Positions 10,570 through 20,729 of a DNA stretch of 64,000 nucleotides are shown piece after piece (positions within the stretch are counted from its first letter, which is position 1; every line of letters starts with the position of its first letter). Below the pieces are notes generated by a model, which made no database searches, had not been told where the DNA came from, and saw nothing but the letters and a program-made list of their open reading frames with translations. Position numbers and translations under genes: made by a program. The DNA comes from Ascochyta rabiei (taxonomy: Eukaryota; Ascomycota; Dothideomycetes; Pleosporales; Didymellaceae): positions 248,001 to 312,000 of the forward strand of contig NC_082425.1 of NCBI RefSeq assembly GCF_004011695.2. The letters are read 5' to 3'.

Positions 10570-11572
10570 GGCGGGGGCTGTATGGGACGGAGCGGAGATG
10601 GCGACGTGGGTTTCCGCGGTCTCGTTGCTGGCGTGGGGTGGTGTCGTGCTGTGTCGAGATGGACTGGCAATCCCAAACCCGCAGTCGTGCAGCTGTCAAG
10701 GTCCTAGCAGTGCGCTCAAACGTATCCAACTCTTCAAAGAACCTCAAACTCTCCGCCCCCAGAAGCACCGCCGGACACCCCTTTATCATAAAACCCCCCC
10801 AGCCCACCAGCAGTCAGCCTCCAGCCGCACTCCTCCCCGCGCCGTCCCTGCACGTAAGCCCGCCCACCCCCCATCCCACTGCGCCTCCCGCGACCCACGA
10901 CAACTGGCTCACCATGCCCGCTGCGGCGCGGTTGCGGCACAACACCACGCGCGGTGGCTGCAGGTTGTGGACGATGGATATAAATAGCGCACGCTAGGCC
11001 GATCCGTGCTAGCGAGCAAGCAGTGTTCGTTCCCATTGGTTGAAGAATGAATGAACGGTATACCGTGTGCAACATGACCTGAGTGTCGGACGTGAGCAAT
11101 TGTAACCTAATCGGTAATTTCCAGCTCTTTTGCTTAGATAAGAGGATATCAAGAGTACAGCCTTTAGTATTACGGCATCAGCTAGGATATAGCTAGGTGC
11201 GTAGTCAACATGTAGCTAAGCATTCTTCTTCTCAAGTTAGATATAGAACAAATCAGAGTGAATAAGTTTGTAAGAACAATAGACGTGAAGATGGGTAGTA
11301 TTTCAATAATCATCAAGTCAAGTCCCACTAACCTAATCAGTGATTACTAATTGCTTAACTTGAATAAAATACTACAAGCGTTTTTGTTTTCAATTCGGGG
11401 GGAGAATGAATCAAGGTAGATGAGTTGTTTGTTGGTCAGTTTATTCATGCGTGTGTCAAGGACGATGGTTAAGCGGGTCTATACCTACCTACTGCGTTCT
11501 CCTCGTGAGCCATGTCGGTGTGTGCAATCCCACCGATTCGCTCGGTCCCTCAAGCCTGGTGATAACAATGTT
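10570..11572. other. Intergenic, AT-rich second half
   Basis: Promoter side of the phosphoesterase-fold gene, then an AT-rich tract (about 11080-11400) with no gene seen. A lone TATAAATA sits at 10979-10986. Confidence 0.5.
10979..10986 (+). promoter_or_regulatory. Isolated TATA-box-like element
   Basis: TATAAATA in a GC-rich context (GGATATAAATAGC). No ORF follows on the plus strand for about 600 bp, so it has no evident client gene. Confidence 0.3.
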
Positions 11573-12469
11573 CTACCGCACGAAAGCACCACCCCCACTA
11601 GCCCCAAGCTGATTCCCCGTCATCCAGCCCGACTGGGGCAGGCAGGCAATCCCCACAATCCCCGCAACCTCCTCCAGCGTCCCCGGCCTGCCTCCAATCT
11701 CCCCCGCCAACCTAAGCATATCCTCGGTATCAACACCGGCCCGCTCTTTAGCGAGCGGGATCAGCGCATTGTACAGCTTCAGCGCCTCGCGCGGCGCGTC
11801 GGGGAGCCCGTTGAGCAGACCCGTGTCCATGGGCCCGGGCGAGACGCTGTTGACGGTTGCGCGCTCAGCAAGCTCGCGGGCCCAGACGCGCGTCATGGCT
11901 TCGATGGCGCCCTTGGTGCCTGCGTACGAAGTCTGCTGGATGAGCCCCCAGGTCGTGGTCGCCGAGGAGATGTTGACGATGCGGCCGGAGCGGTCCGTGG
12001 GGAGATGGGGGAAGGCGGCTTTGATGAGCAGGGCCGGCGCGCGCACGTTCAGGTCAAAGGTTTGCTGGAAGAGGGCGAGGTCGAGCTCTTGGATGGGCTG
12101 GGCGTTGACGAGGGCGGCGTTGTTGATGAGGATGTCGATCTGGAAGTGCCCGTTCTTACTGAAGTGGGCTTTTGCAGCGTCGATGAGCTGCTGGGGAGCT
12201 GCGGGATTGAGCAGGTCGGCGCGGATGGGGACTGCGGTGATGTGGTGCTCGGTGGAGAGCTTCTTCGCCAACTCCTGTGCGCGTTCGTCCGAGGACGATG
12301 TCGCGTAGTTGATCACAACGTTGGCGCCGCGCGAGGCGAAGTGAGTCGCGAGGGCGGCGCCGAAGCCTAGTACATTAGTCTCTACTCAACTCGTGAGTGT
12401 GACGTTCATACTTCGCGAGGCACCGGTGATGATGGCTAGCTTGCCGTCGAAGACTCTTGGTGTAGACAT
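11573..12469 (-). CDS. Short-chain dehydrogenase/reductase (SDR)
   Basis: NAD(P)(H)-dependent oxidoreductase of the classical SDR family. Exon 1 is 12469-12412 and exon 2 is 12366-11573; the 45-bp intron (GTATGA..CTAG, branch ACTAATG) splits the cofactor-binding loop, and joining gives 283 residues. Visible motifs: TGASRSFG at 15-22 (the usual TGxxxGxG has Ser20 in place of the middle Gly), NNAAL at 101-105 (canonical NNAG), Asn126 in DLNVRAP, Ser153/154 in NISSAT, and Tyr167/Lys171 in YAGTKGA. The catalytic Asn-Ser-Tyr-Lys set is complete. The C-terminus (SGWMTGNQLGASGG) matches the 3-oxoacyl-reductase-like SDR subgroup. The substrate cannot be told from sequence. No biosynthetic partner genes are next to it. 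Confidence 0.9.
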
Positions 12470-13567
12470 GGTGTATGCTTCCCGTTGTTTTGTATCTTCT
12501 CTTATGGTATCTGCACCAGACTAACATCGTCGCATCGCGGGGCAGCTCCTTTGTACCCCTCCAGCGACAGATCGTCCAGCTACCCTGCGGTAACGGCCGC
12601 AGGCGGTGTGAAGCGTCGGCTTGGTTTCCCTTGCCGTGCCGGCAGAGGCGTTCAAGCGCCAGCAACATGCAAGAACGAGCTTCGGATGTTGTTCGAATCA
12701 GGGCCTCGCGCCGTTGCGGTGGATCTGGCGTCGACGATCGCCATCTGGTGGAGTGGGTCCAGAAATCTCCCGAAGAAGCGCCAAGCGCGAGCGCGGCTGT
12801 CGAATCTGCAGCCAGACGCAACACGTCCTCTGCGTCTGGCGTCCACAAGAACGGCAAGATATCTGTGTCTTTGTTTGGTGCCTTTTTGAAGGGAGACGTT
12901 CCTGCTGCAGACTCAGAGACACTTGTGAGGCGTTCAGCGTCACCGGAACCTCAGGCCGTGTTGAGGTCCACCTCGTGACCTAACGTTTCGAGGTGGGCTG
13001 TCCCATGCCAGCAATGGGCCAATGCCATGCAATCATGACCTGGTAGCCTTACAGGCACACCCCAGTACGTGTGTCGTGTATGCTGCACAAGAATACTGAT
13101 CAGATCCTTTCGTTGTGAAATGCACGCAGGAACAAGGTGCCAACGTCCTATTTTGCTAGCTGTGAAGCCAATACAAGAAGCTTTCACATCCCACATGATG
13201 CGGAGAATAATTCCGGTGCTATTAATCGGTAGTCGCGGCATGTCAAACCTTGTGCGGCTGCTGTGGCAGACGCCAGGACCCGTCCCGCCCCGTTGTCAAT
13301 GTCAAACCATGCTGTCACTTGGTGTAAACGCATACCTGAAGCAGCAACTTTGCGCGACGATCACGCTGCATTCGGGCGGGGACGTGTTGACGTTCGTTTG
13401 CCTTGGGGGTGGAAGGATGCAGGGTGAAGAACTGGGAGGACTGAAATGAGGCGAAAGGGAGGTCGGACGGTGACTTTAGACTACTCGCCTCCTCTCCCAC
13501 CGCAACGTCCTTGTAGGAAGCTGACATTCTTTGCAATCTGCCCACCGCTTCTGCTGTTGGAGACAGC
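12470..13567. other. Intergenic between divergent SDR and rhodopsin-like genes
   Basis: 1.1 kb with only short overlapping ORFs in all frames; none has a recognisable domain or good context. Nothing else seen. Confidence 0.5.
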
Positions 13568-14897
13568 ATGGCACCGACATCGTATCCTATGGCTCTGGCA
13601 GCCCTGATCCCACTGCCTTTGGACATCATCTTCACAGTGCTGCGCTTCTGGATCCGGTCGAAAAGGAACGCGTGGGGGCCTGATGACTGGGCCATGCTGG
13701 TCAATCTTGTAGGTGACGCGGTCGGCTCAACTCTACATGATACTGATGAATGGGTAGCCGTTTTGGACGGTCAGCACCATCGCCACGATAGCCATGGCAT
13801 GGAGCGGCATTGGCGCCTACGACGGCTCACTCAGCGAGTACCAATACGCCAACTCGCTGATGTGGTTCTACATCTTCCAGGAGCCATGGTGCTTCGCGCT
13901 CATCACGATCAAATGCTCGATTGGCTTTGCGTTGATCCGGATTGCCAACGGCAAGAAGTGGATCGAGTGGGTCATCTACGCGTGCATGGCGTCTTGCCTT
14001 GTCGTGATGGGTGGAACTGGCATGTATCTGTTCTTCCAGTGTGCTCCCGTGCAGTAAGTCTTCAACGTTTGTTGTCAAGACAGAGCTAACGTCGAGTAGG
14101 AAGAACTGGTTCACCACCATGCCTGGCACGTGCGAGGACCGCAGCATCCAAACGTCCTTGTCGTACGCAGTCGCCGTCGTCTCGATTCTGAGCGACTGGA
14201 TCTTCGCCATCCTGCCCGTCTTCCTGCTGTGGAACGTGCAGCTCGACTGGCGCGTCAAGTGTTCGGTGATGGGCCTGCTAGGACTGGGTGTGTTGTACGT
14301 TGTTTGACCGTGGATGATTGATTTGCTCCCGCTGACCGAGATAGTGCCTCCATCGCGCCCATTGTCCGCCTGAAGTTCCTCATCGGAATGAACGACCAGT
14401 CGCGTTTCCTGCAGAACCTCGGCTCGATCCTAGCCTGGGCGTCTGCTGAGATGAATGTTGGCATGCTTGTCGCGAACCTGCCGGCGTGTCGACCCCTTCT
14501 GGAACGCATCATTGTGCGCTTCTCGTCGTGGACAGGAAGCGGGAGCCGCTCGATGGGTGGCGCCAAGAAGGCGCATACGCACGGTGCCTCACGCACGGGG
14601 GCCAACGGCGCGTCGAAACAGTACCTGGAACTGGACGAGCGACCGGGCAGCACGACGTTGCAGAACTACCTGAAGAACGGACACAAGACGGGCGGCACGG
14701 GGGTAGAGACGCGGATCTATGGCGACCTTGACAACGACAGCAGTATCAGTCTTGATCGAGACGACGGCAGCCAGAAGCACATTGTGGAGAAGCAGAGCGT
14801 CGACGGGTTCCGCGTCAACGTGCACAAGGACTTCAAGGTGGAGGTCAGTGGAGGCAAGCCGCTGCCGCAGACGCCAGGGCCAGAAGACCTGGTCTAG
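13568..14897 (+). CDS. Rhodopsin-like (SAT4/Pth11-related) seven-TM membrane protein
   Basis: Four exons (13568-13708, 13758-14053, 14100-14294, 14345-14897) give 394 residues. All three introns are 46-50 bp with GT-AG ends, and each join restores family motifs: WGPDDWAMLVNL|PFWTV, FQCAPVQ|KNWFT and GLGVF|ASIAPIVRLK. The GPDDW loop, the Cys-containing extracellular loop (FFQCxPVxxNW...GTC), and GVFAxIxxIVRLK are signatures of the fungal rhodopsin-domain family (PF20684) that contains Pth11-like receptors. Seven hydrophobic segments span residues ~5 to 285. No CFEM domain precedes them. The C-terminal ~140 residues are polar and disordered (SGSRSMGG, LDERPGS, DNDSSISLDRDD). Likely a plasma-membrane sensor; the ligand is unknown. 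Confidence 0.9.
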
Positions 14898-15113
14898 TTG
14901 TGTTAGCGTTGATAGCCAGATTAGCCTGATTGTTGATGGTCAGTGAAGAGCATGTTTCGTTTGTTGTATTTTTGTTGATTCTGACTGCCAGCGATGCAGC
15001 TGGCGTGAGGCATCCTAGCTACGGCAGGTTGGCGCAAGAGAGAACAGGAAAAGAAGTAGCAGACGGAGTCGTACTCCCAACGCCGTGCCATGCTACTGTC
15101 CAAACTCGATGAT

Positions 15114-15724
15114 TCACAACCATTCGCGCGGCACGGCTCTCTCTGACCAGGTCCTCTCGGCCTCCCAGGCCAGCCAGTCGGAGCGGGTGGTGGGTAGCAG
15201 GCCCATGGCGTTGACTTTCCAGATGCCGAGGGCCAGCATGAGCAGGTTGGTGAGGATGTAGACGACCTTGACGCCCAGCAGGCGGCCCGAGGTGCCGGGG
15301 GTCTCAAAGGGAGCAAAGGTGCGTTGAATGCCGAGTGCAGCCATGACGGGCGTCTTGAAGAGGGTGAAGACCATGAAGATGGAGAAGATCTGGAGCGAGT
15401 TGCCGGTCATGTACATGCCTGGGCGCGGTTAGCGGGGTGCGTGGGGGTGGTTGCGTGCAGGCACCGACCGAAGGCGTTCATGGGCAGCTGCTTGGCGGGG
15501 GCGATGGCGACCTCCCAGGCCTTTTTCATCTTGAGCGTGTCCATTTCCTCGGGGGTGGGGGGCACGCGGGTCTTCTTGGACGAGAGGGCGCGCTCCTTGC
15601 GCGTCATGGCGGCCGTGTAGCCGGGCGGGTCGGCGAGGGCGGCCGTCTTGGGTCTGGAGGCGGGCGTTGCGTTGAGGTCGACGACCCATTGCGGGGGCGG
15701 TGGTGGTGTCGTCGTCGTCGTCAT
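15114..15724 (-). CDS. EMC4: ER membrane protein complex subunit 4
   Basis: Subunit of the ER membrane complex, which inserts tail-anchored and multi-pass proteins. Exons 15724-15469 and 15418-15114 give 186 residues; the 50-bp intron is phase 1 and joining produces PMNAFG|MYMTGNSLQIFSI, the most conserved block of the EMC4/DUF1077 family (xMNxFMxYMxGNxLQIFSI). An N-terminal cytosolic part has a Thr/Pro run (residues 2-11) and the conserved KMKKAWEVAIAPAKQLPMN. Two hydrophobic segments follow, about 94-110 and 135-155, then a Trp-rich tail. Start chosen at the ATG just before the MTTTTTPPPPP run. Divergent from the beta-adaptin gene with a 483-bp shared upstream region. Confidence 0.93.
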
Positions 15725-16207
15725 GGCTTTTACCGTGGTTGTGAGGGAGGGCGTGTGGGTGGTAAGAAGCGGGGCGAGATGTGACGTCTGGCGTTGGCGA
15801 TGCCGCTGTGGTGTTGAGTGCTGTCGGTGGTCGGTGGTCGGTGGTCGGCGGTCGGCGGCCAGGCTTGGCTTGGCTGGATGCGGACATGCGGATGCACGTG
15901 CGCTCCCCCGACGGTCTCCGCAAAACCACCACCACCCGCACGCCGCCTTCACCCTGACAACGGCCGAATTCAAGCATCACCCCTTGAAGCCTTGCGCAAA
16001 CTCCTCCCCGGCCCCAGCCACGAATCCCCCGCGACATCGGCGCCACCGACCCCGACCGCGCCTATCGGAAATCCGCGGTACCGTCCACGGCGCACGCAGG
16101 CGCGCCAACGCGGTAGCGAGAGGGGAGCTTGCTTGCTCGTGCTCCCGGGGGCACATGCACAGCGCAAAGCCGCAGCTGGCGCATCTGTGAGAGCAAGGCA
16201 GCCCACC
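15725..16207. promoter_or_regulatory. Shared divergent promoter region EMC4 / AP-2 beta
   Basis: 483 bp between two divergent ATGs. It holds a short GGTCGGT-type direct repeat near 15825-15855 but no TATA box. No separate gene is supported. Confidence 0.45.
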
Positions 16208-18806
16208 ATGAGCCAGGGAGGCCAAGATGCGAAGCTGTTCGCGCGGGTACGTCCCTCTCCGTCTCCCGTCTGTTTCCCGTGTCCGCCGCCATGATCATGT
16301 TCGTGCCCCCCGCCCATGGCCTGCGCTCACCTTCCCTCCGCACTCCACAGGGCAAAGTCGCGGAGCTGCGCCTCGAGCTCAACAGCGGCGGCAAGAAGGA
16401 TAAGAACTTTGCCGCCAAGAAGACGGCCCTCAAGAAGATTGTCGCAAACATGACCATGAGCAACAACGACATGGTCGCCCTGTTCCCCGACATTGTCGGC
16501 TGCATGCACATCCCGAGCCTCGAGATCAAGAAGATGTACGTCGTCGAGTCTCTCCCAGCACCAATCACACGCACTACATGGACTACATGGACTACATGGA
16601 CTACATGGACTACATGGACTACATGGACTACATGGACTACATGGACTACATGGACTACATGATTACATGGACTACACGGACATGCACTGCATGCACTACA
16701 TCCACTATACGTAATACATGCACTACATACACTACATGCACTACATGTACTACATGCACTACATGCACTACATGCACTACATGCACTACATGCACTACAT
16801 GCACTACATGCACTACATGCACTACATCAACTACATGATCTACATGAACGACTCGCTGACCGCCAGGTGCTTCCTCTATCTCGTCAACTACGCCCGCATC
16901 AAACCAGACATCGCCCTCAAGGCCCTGCCCATCATCCAGGAGGACATGCACGACAACAACCCCCTCGTCCGCGCCCTCGCCCTGCGCACAATGTCCTACA
17001 TCCACGTCCGCGAGTATGTCGAGGCCACCGTCCCCCACCTCAAGACCCTCCTGCGCGACGCCGACCCCTACGTCCGCAAGACAGCCGCCTTCTGTGTCGC
17101 CAAGCTCTACGACCACGACCGCCACCTCGTCGAGTCCTCGGACCTCATCGACAAGCTGAACGGCATGCTCCGCGATGAGAACCCCACCGTCGTCTCCAGC
17201 GCCCTGGCCGGCCTCATGGACATCTGGGAGCGCAGCGAGAACATCAAACTCACCATCGACTACGCCAGCGCCTCCAAGATCGTCTCCATCCTCGCAGACT
17301 GCTCAGAGTGGGGGCAGACGTATATCCTCGAGGCCATGATGAACTACGTGCCCCAGGACACCTCCGAGGCCGCCCTGCTCGCCGAGCGCATCTCCCCGCG
17401 CCTGTCCCACTCCAACTCGGCCGTCGTCCTGACCTGCATCCGCGTCATCCTCTACCTGATGAACTACATCGCCGACCAAAAGGTCATCACATCGCTGTGC
17501 AACAAGCTCTCGCCGCCGCTCGTCACACTCCTATCAAAGGGCCCGGAAATCCAGTACCTCGCCCTCCGCAACGCCCTCCTGATCCTTCAGCGCCGGCCAG
17601 AAGTCCTGCGCAACGACATCCGCGTCTTCTTCTGCAAATACAACGACCCCATCTACGTAAAGGTCACCAAGCTCGAGCTCATCTTCATGTTGGCCACGGA
17701 GAGGAACATCAAAGAGGTGCTGACCGAGCTGGCCGAGTAAGCATCATCCAACTCCATCTTGGTATCCATGCTGACTCCACAGATACGCCACCGAAATTGA
17801 TGTCGACTTTGTGCGCAAGTCGGTCCGCGCCATCGGCAAGCTGGCCATCAAGATCGCACCCGCCGCACAGCTGTGCATCAGCACCCTCCTCTCCCTCGTC
17901 AGCACAAAGGTCTCGTACATTGTGCAAGAAGCAACCGTCGTGATCCGCAACATCTTCCGCAAATACCCCAACCAGTACGAGTCCATCATTTCGACACTAT
18001 GCGAGAATCTCGACTCCCTCGACGAACCGGAGGCGAAAGCGGCCATGATCTGGGTCATTGGGCAGTACGCCGACCGGATAGAGGACTCGGACGTCCTGCT
18101 CGAAGACTTCCTCGATTCCTTCCAAGAGGAGACCCACGAAGTGCAGCTGGCACTACTCACCGCCACAGTCAAGCTCTTCATCCAGCGCCCGACAAGAGGG
18201 TCCGCATTGGTGCCCAAGGTGCTGAAGTGGGCGACGGAAGAGACAGACAACCCAGATCTGCGAGATCGAGGGTATATGTACTGGCGCCTGCTGTCGTCAG
18301 CGCCCGAGGAAGCAAAGAAAGTCGTCATGGGCGAGAAGCCAGCCATCACCGCCGAGGAGTCAGAAAAGCTCGACCCAGGCACGCTGGAGGAGATGTGCTT
18401 GAACGTGGGCACCCTGGCAACCGTTTACCTCAAGCCCGTCCACCAGGTATTCCGCGCCGCCCGCCCACGGCGAGTCGTCGACTCGCCCGCGCTGCAACGG
18501 CACGAACTGCCCACCGTCAAGGCCGCGCAACTAGCCCGTGAGCGCGCCGCCGCCGACCGCTCACACCTCGACCCCGACCCTAACGGCACCGGCTCTCTCT
18601 CTCCTACAAATGGCAACATGTCAGCAGCCGTCAGCGACGCCGATATGTACTTTGCCAGCGTCGGCCGCCAGAGCACCTTTGGCGGCTCACCCATCGCCGA
18701 GGACCACGCTACGATGGGCGGCGGCTGGGTCGTGAACCAGAACGCGCCGCAGTCGCTCGTCATGAGCCATGGGGGTGCAGACGGGAATCAGGATCTCCTG
18801 CTATAA
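16208..18806 (+). CDS. APL1: Adaptor complex beta subunit, AP-2-type beta-adaptin
   Basis: Large subunit of a clathrin adaptor complex (endocytic AP-2 in the best reading). Exons 16208-16246, 16351-16535, 16867-17736 and 17783-18806 give 705 residues. Joins restore the conserved text: [30 protein letters not shown] and [16 protein letters not shown]. Family blocks include [39 protein letters not shown] and [14 protein letters not shown], all from the Adaptin_N solenoid (residues ~10-530). After ~590 the chain becomes a polar hinge, and there is no C-terminal appendage, as usual for fungi. The other fungal beta (AP-1) normally begins with a basic NRIRSAL-like helix, which is absent here, hence AP-2. 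Intron 2 is 331 bp and filled with 9-bp repeats. The 3' end is duplicated downstream. Confidence 0.9.
16573..16662 (+). repeat. 9-bp minisatellite (ACTACATGG)n inside a beta-adaptin intron
   Basis: About ten near-perfect 9-bp units within intron 2. Because the unit is a multiple of three, every frame is a tripeptide repeat; the frame entering from exon 2 reads Thr-Thr-Trp repeats and then meets a TGA at 16660-16662. Confidence 0.95.
16706..16830 (+). repeat. 9-bp minisatellite (ACTACATGC)n, second array in the same intron
   Basis: About fourteen units of ACTACATGC with scattered variants (CATAC, CATGT). It differs from the first array by one base per unit, and a degenerate bridge separates the two. 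One frame is open straight into exon 3 (Met-His-Tyr repeats). Confidence 0.93.
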
Positions 18807-19415
18807 TCATGGTAGTTAACTAGATATACGCCACCAACCTTACCTGGCTTGAACAATAATACGTTTCTCAACTGAGACAACTCCACAGACCTTGCACTCA
18901 ACCACTGCTTCAATGCATGACGTCACATTATCCGCACGTTGAGCTTACCTCACGTTCTTACCCTACACCCTCTTGCCACCCTTAGGTCGTGATCCAGAAT
19001 GCGAAGCAGTCGCTGGTTACATGTCCTAAGGGCGCAGATGGAATCAGGATTTCCTTATGTAGCTGCGGTGGTTTGTCAGACGTACATCAACATTGCCTCG
19101 CTTGAATAACAATCGTCTTCACACCTCCAAACCAAGACAACAACGCTACCAATCTATCCCCCTTCACTCCAATGCATGACGTCACGCACATCTCTGTATG
19201 GTCTTCAAGCTATCCTCGACCACAACACTGCTGAGTCGAATGTCCTCCCCAGAGCAGCTCAGCACGTAAAACACATCCCGTTGCATCTGGGCTCAACTCG
19301 CGAGAAACTAACGACAACCGCAACTACGCATTCGAAAGGCACGGCATCCTTGCTACCCAGGGGTTATCGGCACGGAAAGCGCGGTCACACGTACAGCGAC
19401 GCGCAAAGCTCCCAA
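18807..19415. other. Intergenic, carries a diverged copy of the beta-adaptin 3' end
   Basis: No gene seen. Contents are the 3' UTR of the adaptin gene, a diverged tandem copy of its terminal region (separate entry), and the 3' flank of the minus-strand gene ending at 19416. Confidence 0.6.
18986..19185 (+). repeat. Diverged tandem duplicate of 18729-18926 (adaptin 3' end)
   Basis: The two ~200-bp stretches align at an offset of 257-259 bp. Shared blocks in order: GTCGTGA(A/T)CCAGAA, GC(C/A)GTCGCT, GCAGA(C/T)GG..AATCAGGAT(C/T)TCCT, TAC..CAAC.TT.CCT.GCTTGAA.AA, and AATGCATGACGTCAC at the end (18912 and 19171). The copy covers the last ~25 codons plus 3' UTR of the adaptin gene, with its stop region altered. 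Confidence 0.8.
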
Positions 19416-20261
19416 CTAGCGACAACCCACACCCGGACCGTATCGTCTGTCTTCCTCGTCACAGTCGCTCGATGAGGAGTCGCTCGATGACGAGAGAGAG
19501 TAGCTCTCTTCTTCCTCTTCCATTCGTTGCAACCGCCTCTGCTCTTCCTGCCCTTCCATTCGTCGCACCCACTTATCCTCCGCCATTCGTTGCAGCCGCC
19601 TCTGCCCTTCCAGTGGTCGTAACCGCCCCTGCTCGTCGTACCGACACCGAGGGAGATCTGCTGCCCTCGCACGATCAAGCTCCTCCGTCACCCGCAAATC
19701 CTCTTGGAGCTCTGCGGACAAGCCGGAATAACGCACGTGGGGATCAGGGCGTCGCATGCGCCCCCGAAATTCGCGTTCGTCCTGCTTCCGCTGGACTCGA
19801 CGGCGCTTGTCCAATCCATTGAGTGGAGCTCCAGCTGCCTTGTCAGAGTGAACAGCAACGCCTCTGTAAGGCCGTCCTGGTCCATCGTTCGGCTCTTGAC
19901 GCCCGCGTTGCATCTCAGGTAGGACGTAGTTATGTTCCGCCGGCGCACGACGAGGAACCTGGCGGTTGTTGAGAATACCGACGTCGTCTTCAACAGTCGG
20001 ACGGCGATAATTGGGTAGTAGCCTGTCATTCTCAACTCCAGCGAAGCCTCCTCGAAGGTGAGGCGAGGTCAAGTGTGCATTCTGCATTTCGACCCGGTCA
20101 TACCTCAACCGCTGATCGGCTTCGGTGTCCGTTTTACCGCGGGCAAGGGCTGCGTTTGCAGCGTATACTGACTCAGCTCCCGCCCACTGTTGATTGTTGG
20201 CATGGTCGTGGTTGGGTCTGCCTGCAGCACCTTCTCCGCTATGTAGTTGGTTGAAGCTCAT
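19416..20261 (-). CDS. Orphan highly charged protein with Ser/Asp-rich tail
   Basis: 281 residues from the ATG at 20261. That start is preferred over longer frames because a TATATAAA box lies 85-92 bp upstream and would fall inside a longer product. I recognise no domain. The sequence is polar and Arg/Glu/Gln-rich with no hydrophobic core pattern. It contains an imperfect internal repeat near the end (GQRRLQRMAEDKW..RRME and GQEEQRRLQRMEEEEE) and then a Ser/Asp run (SSSSDSSSSDCDEEDRRYG). The repeat could form a helix or short coiled coil. Divergent from the GFA-domain gene with 468 bp between the ATGs. Probably real because the frame is long, and its start fits a core promoter, but it may be lineage-specific. 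Confidence 0.6.
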   Translation of the reverse strand: MSFNQLHSGEGAAGRPNHDHANNQQWAGAESVYAANAALARGKTDTEADQRLRYDRVEMQNAHLTSPHLRGGFAGVENDRLLPNYRRPTVEDDVGILNNRQVPRRAPAEHNYVLPEMQRGRQEPNDGPGRPYRGVAVHSDKAAGAPLNGLDKRRRVQRKQDEREFRGRMRRPDPHVRYSGLSAELQEDLRVTEELDRARAADLPRCRYDEQGRLRPLEGQRRLQRMAEDKWVRRMEGQEEQRRLQRMEEEEESYSLSSSSDSSSSDCDEEDRRYGPGVGCR

Positions 20262-20345
20262 GCTAGATATTCTGGACTGTGTATTGTGTAGTTCTGTGGA
20301 GTCGTGTTCGAGTAGTGTGTTGATTTGCCATGAAGCGCAAGGCTC

Positions 20346-20353
20346 TTTATATA
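20346..20353 (-). promoter_or_regulatory. TATA box of the 20261 minus-strand gene
   Basis: TATATAAA on the minus strand, 85-92 bp before the chosen ATG at 20261; a normal fungal core-promoter distance. Confidence 0.6.
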
Positions 20354-20729
20354 GACCTGACATTCTCAATCGGCAGTTGGATTGATTGTTGGTGAAAATC
20401 GAAGTGAATGTCGAAGTGATGCGGCGAGAAATGCTCCCAGCACGGCTCTCGATATTCAAAAAATCTTGATAGGCATTTTTTATGATAAGGTCACAGCCAG
20501 GTTTGACATGCGAACGAGTCCAGCATGTGGATGACAGGGGTAGGCGAAATGGGCAGGTCCAGTGACGTCGTGTCGCGTTCGTGCCTCCCTTGAACACAGA
20601 CCCCGCGGTAGCTGACAAACCTCCGCCATTGGGACCCATCAGTCTTTGTCTCATAAGCGCTCCTCAATAGCAGCCTCATTCTTCTTGCCAAACTTGATCA
20701 ACCCCTTTCGAGCCCTACTGACCCTCGAC

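Noticed and set aside
12475..12983. Cys/Arg-rich ORFs that might suggest a zinc-cluster regulator next to the SDR
   Set aside because: The Cys spacing does not match the C-x2-C-x6-C pattern of Zn2Cys6 domains in any frame.
16578..16838. Met-Asp-Tyr / Thr-repeat ORF inside the beta-adaptin gene
   Set aside because: It is only the reading of the 9-bp minisatellite; the adaptin sequence requires this segment to be intronic.
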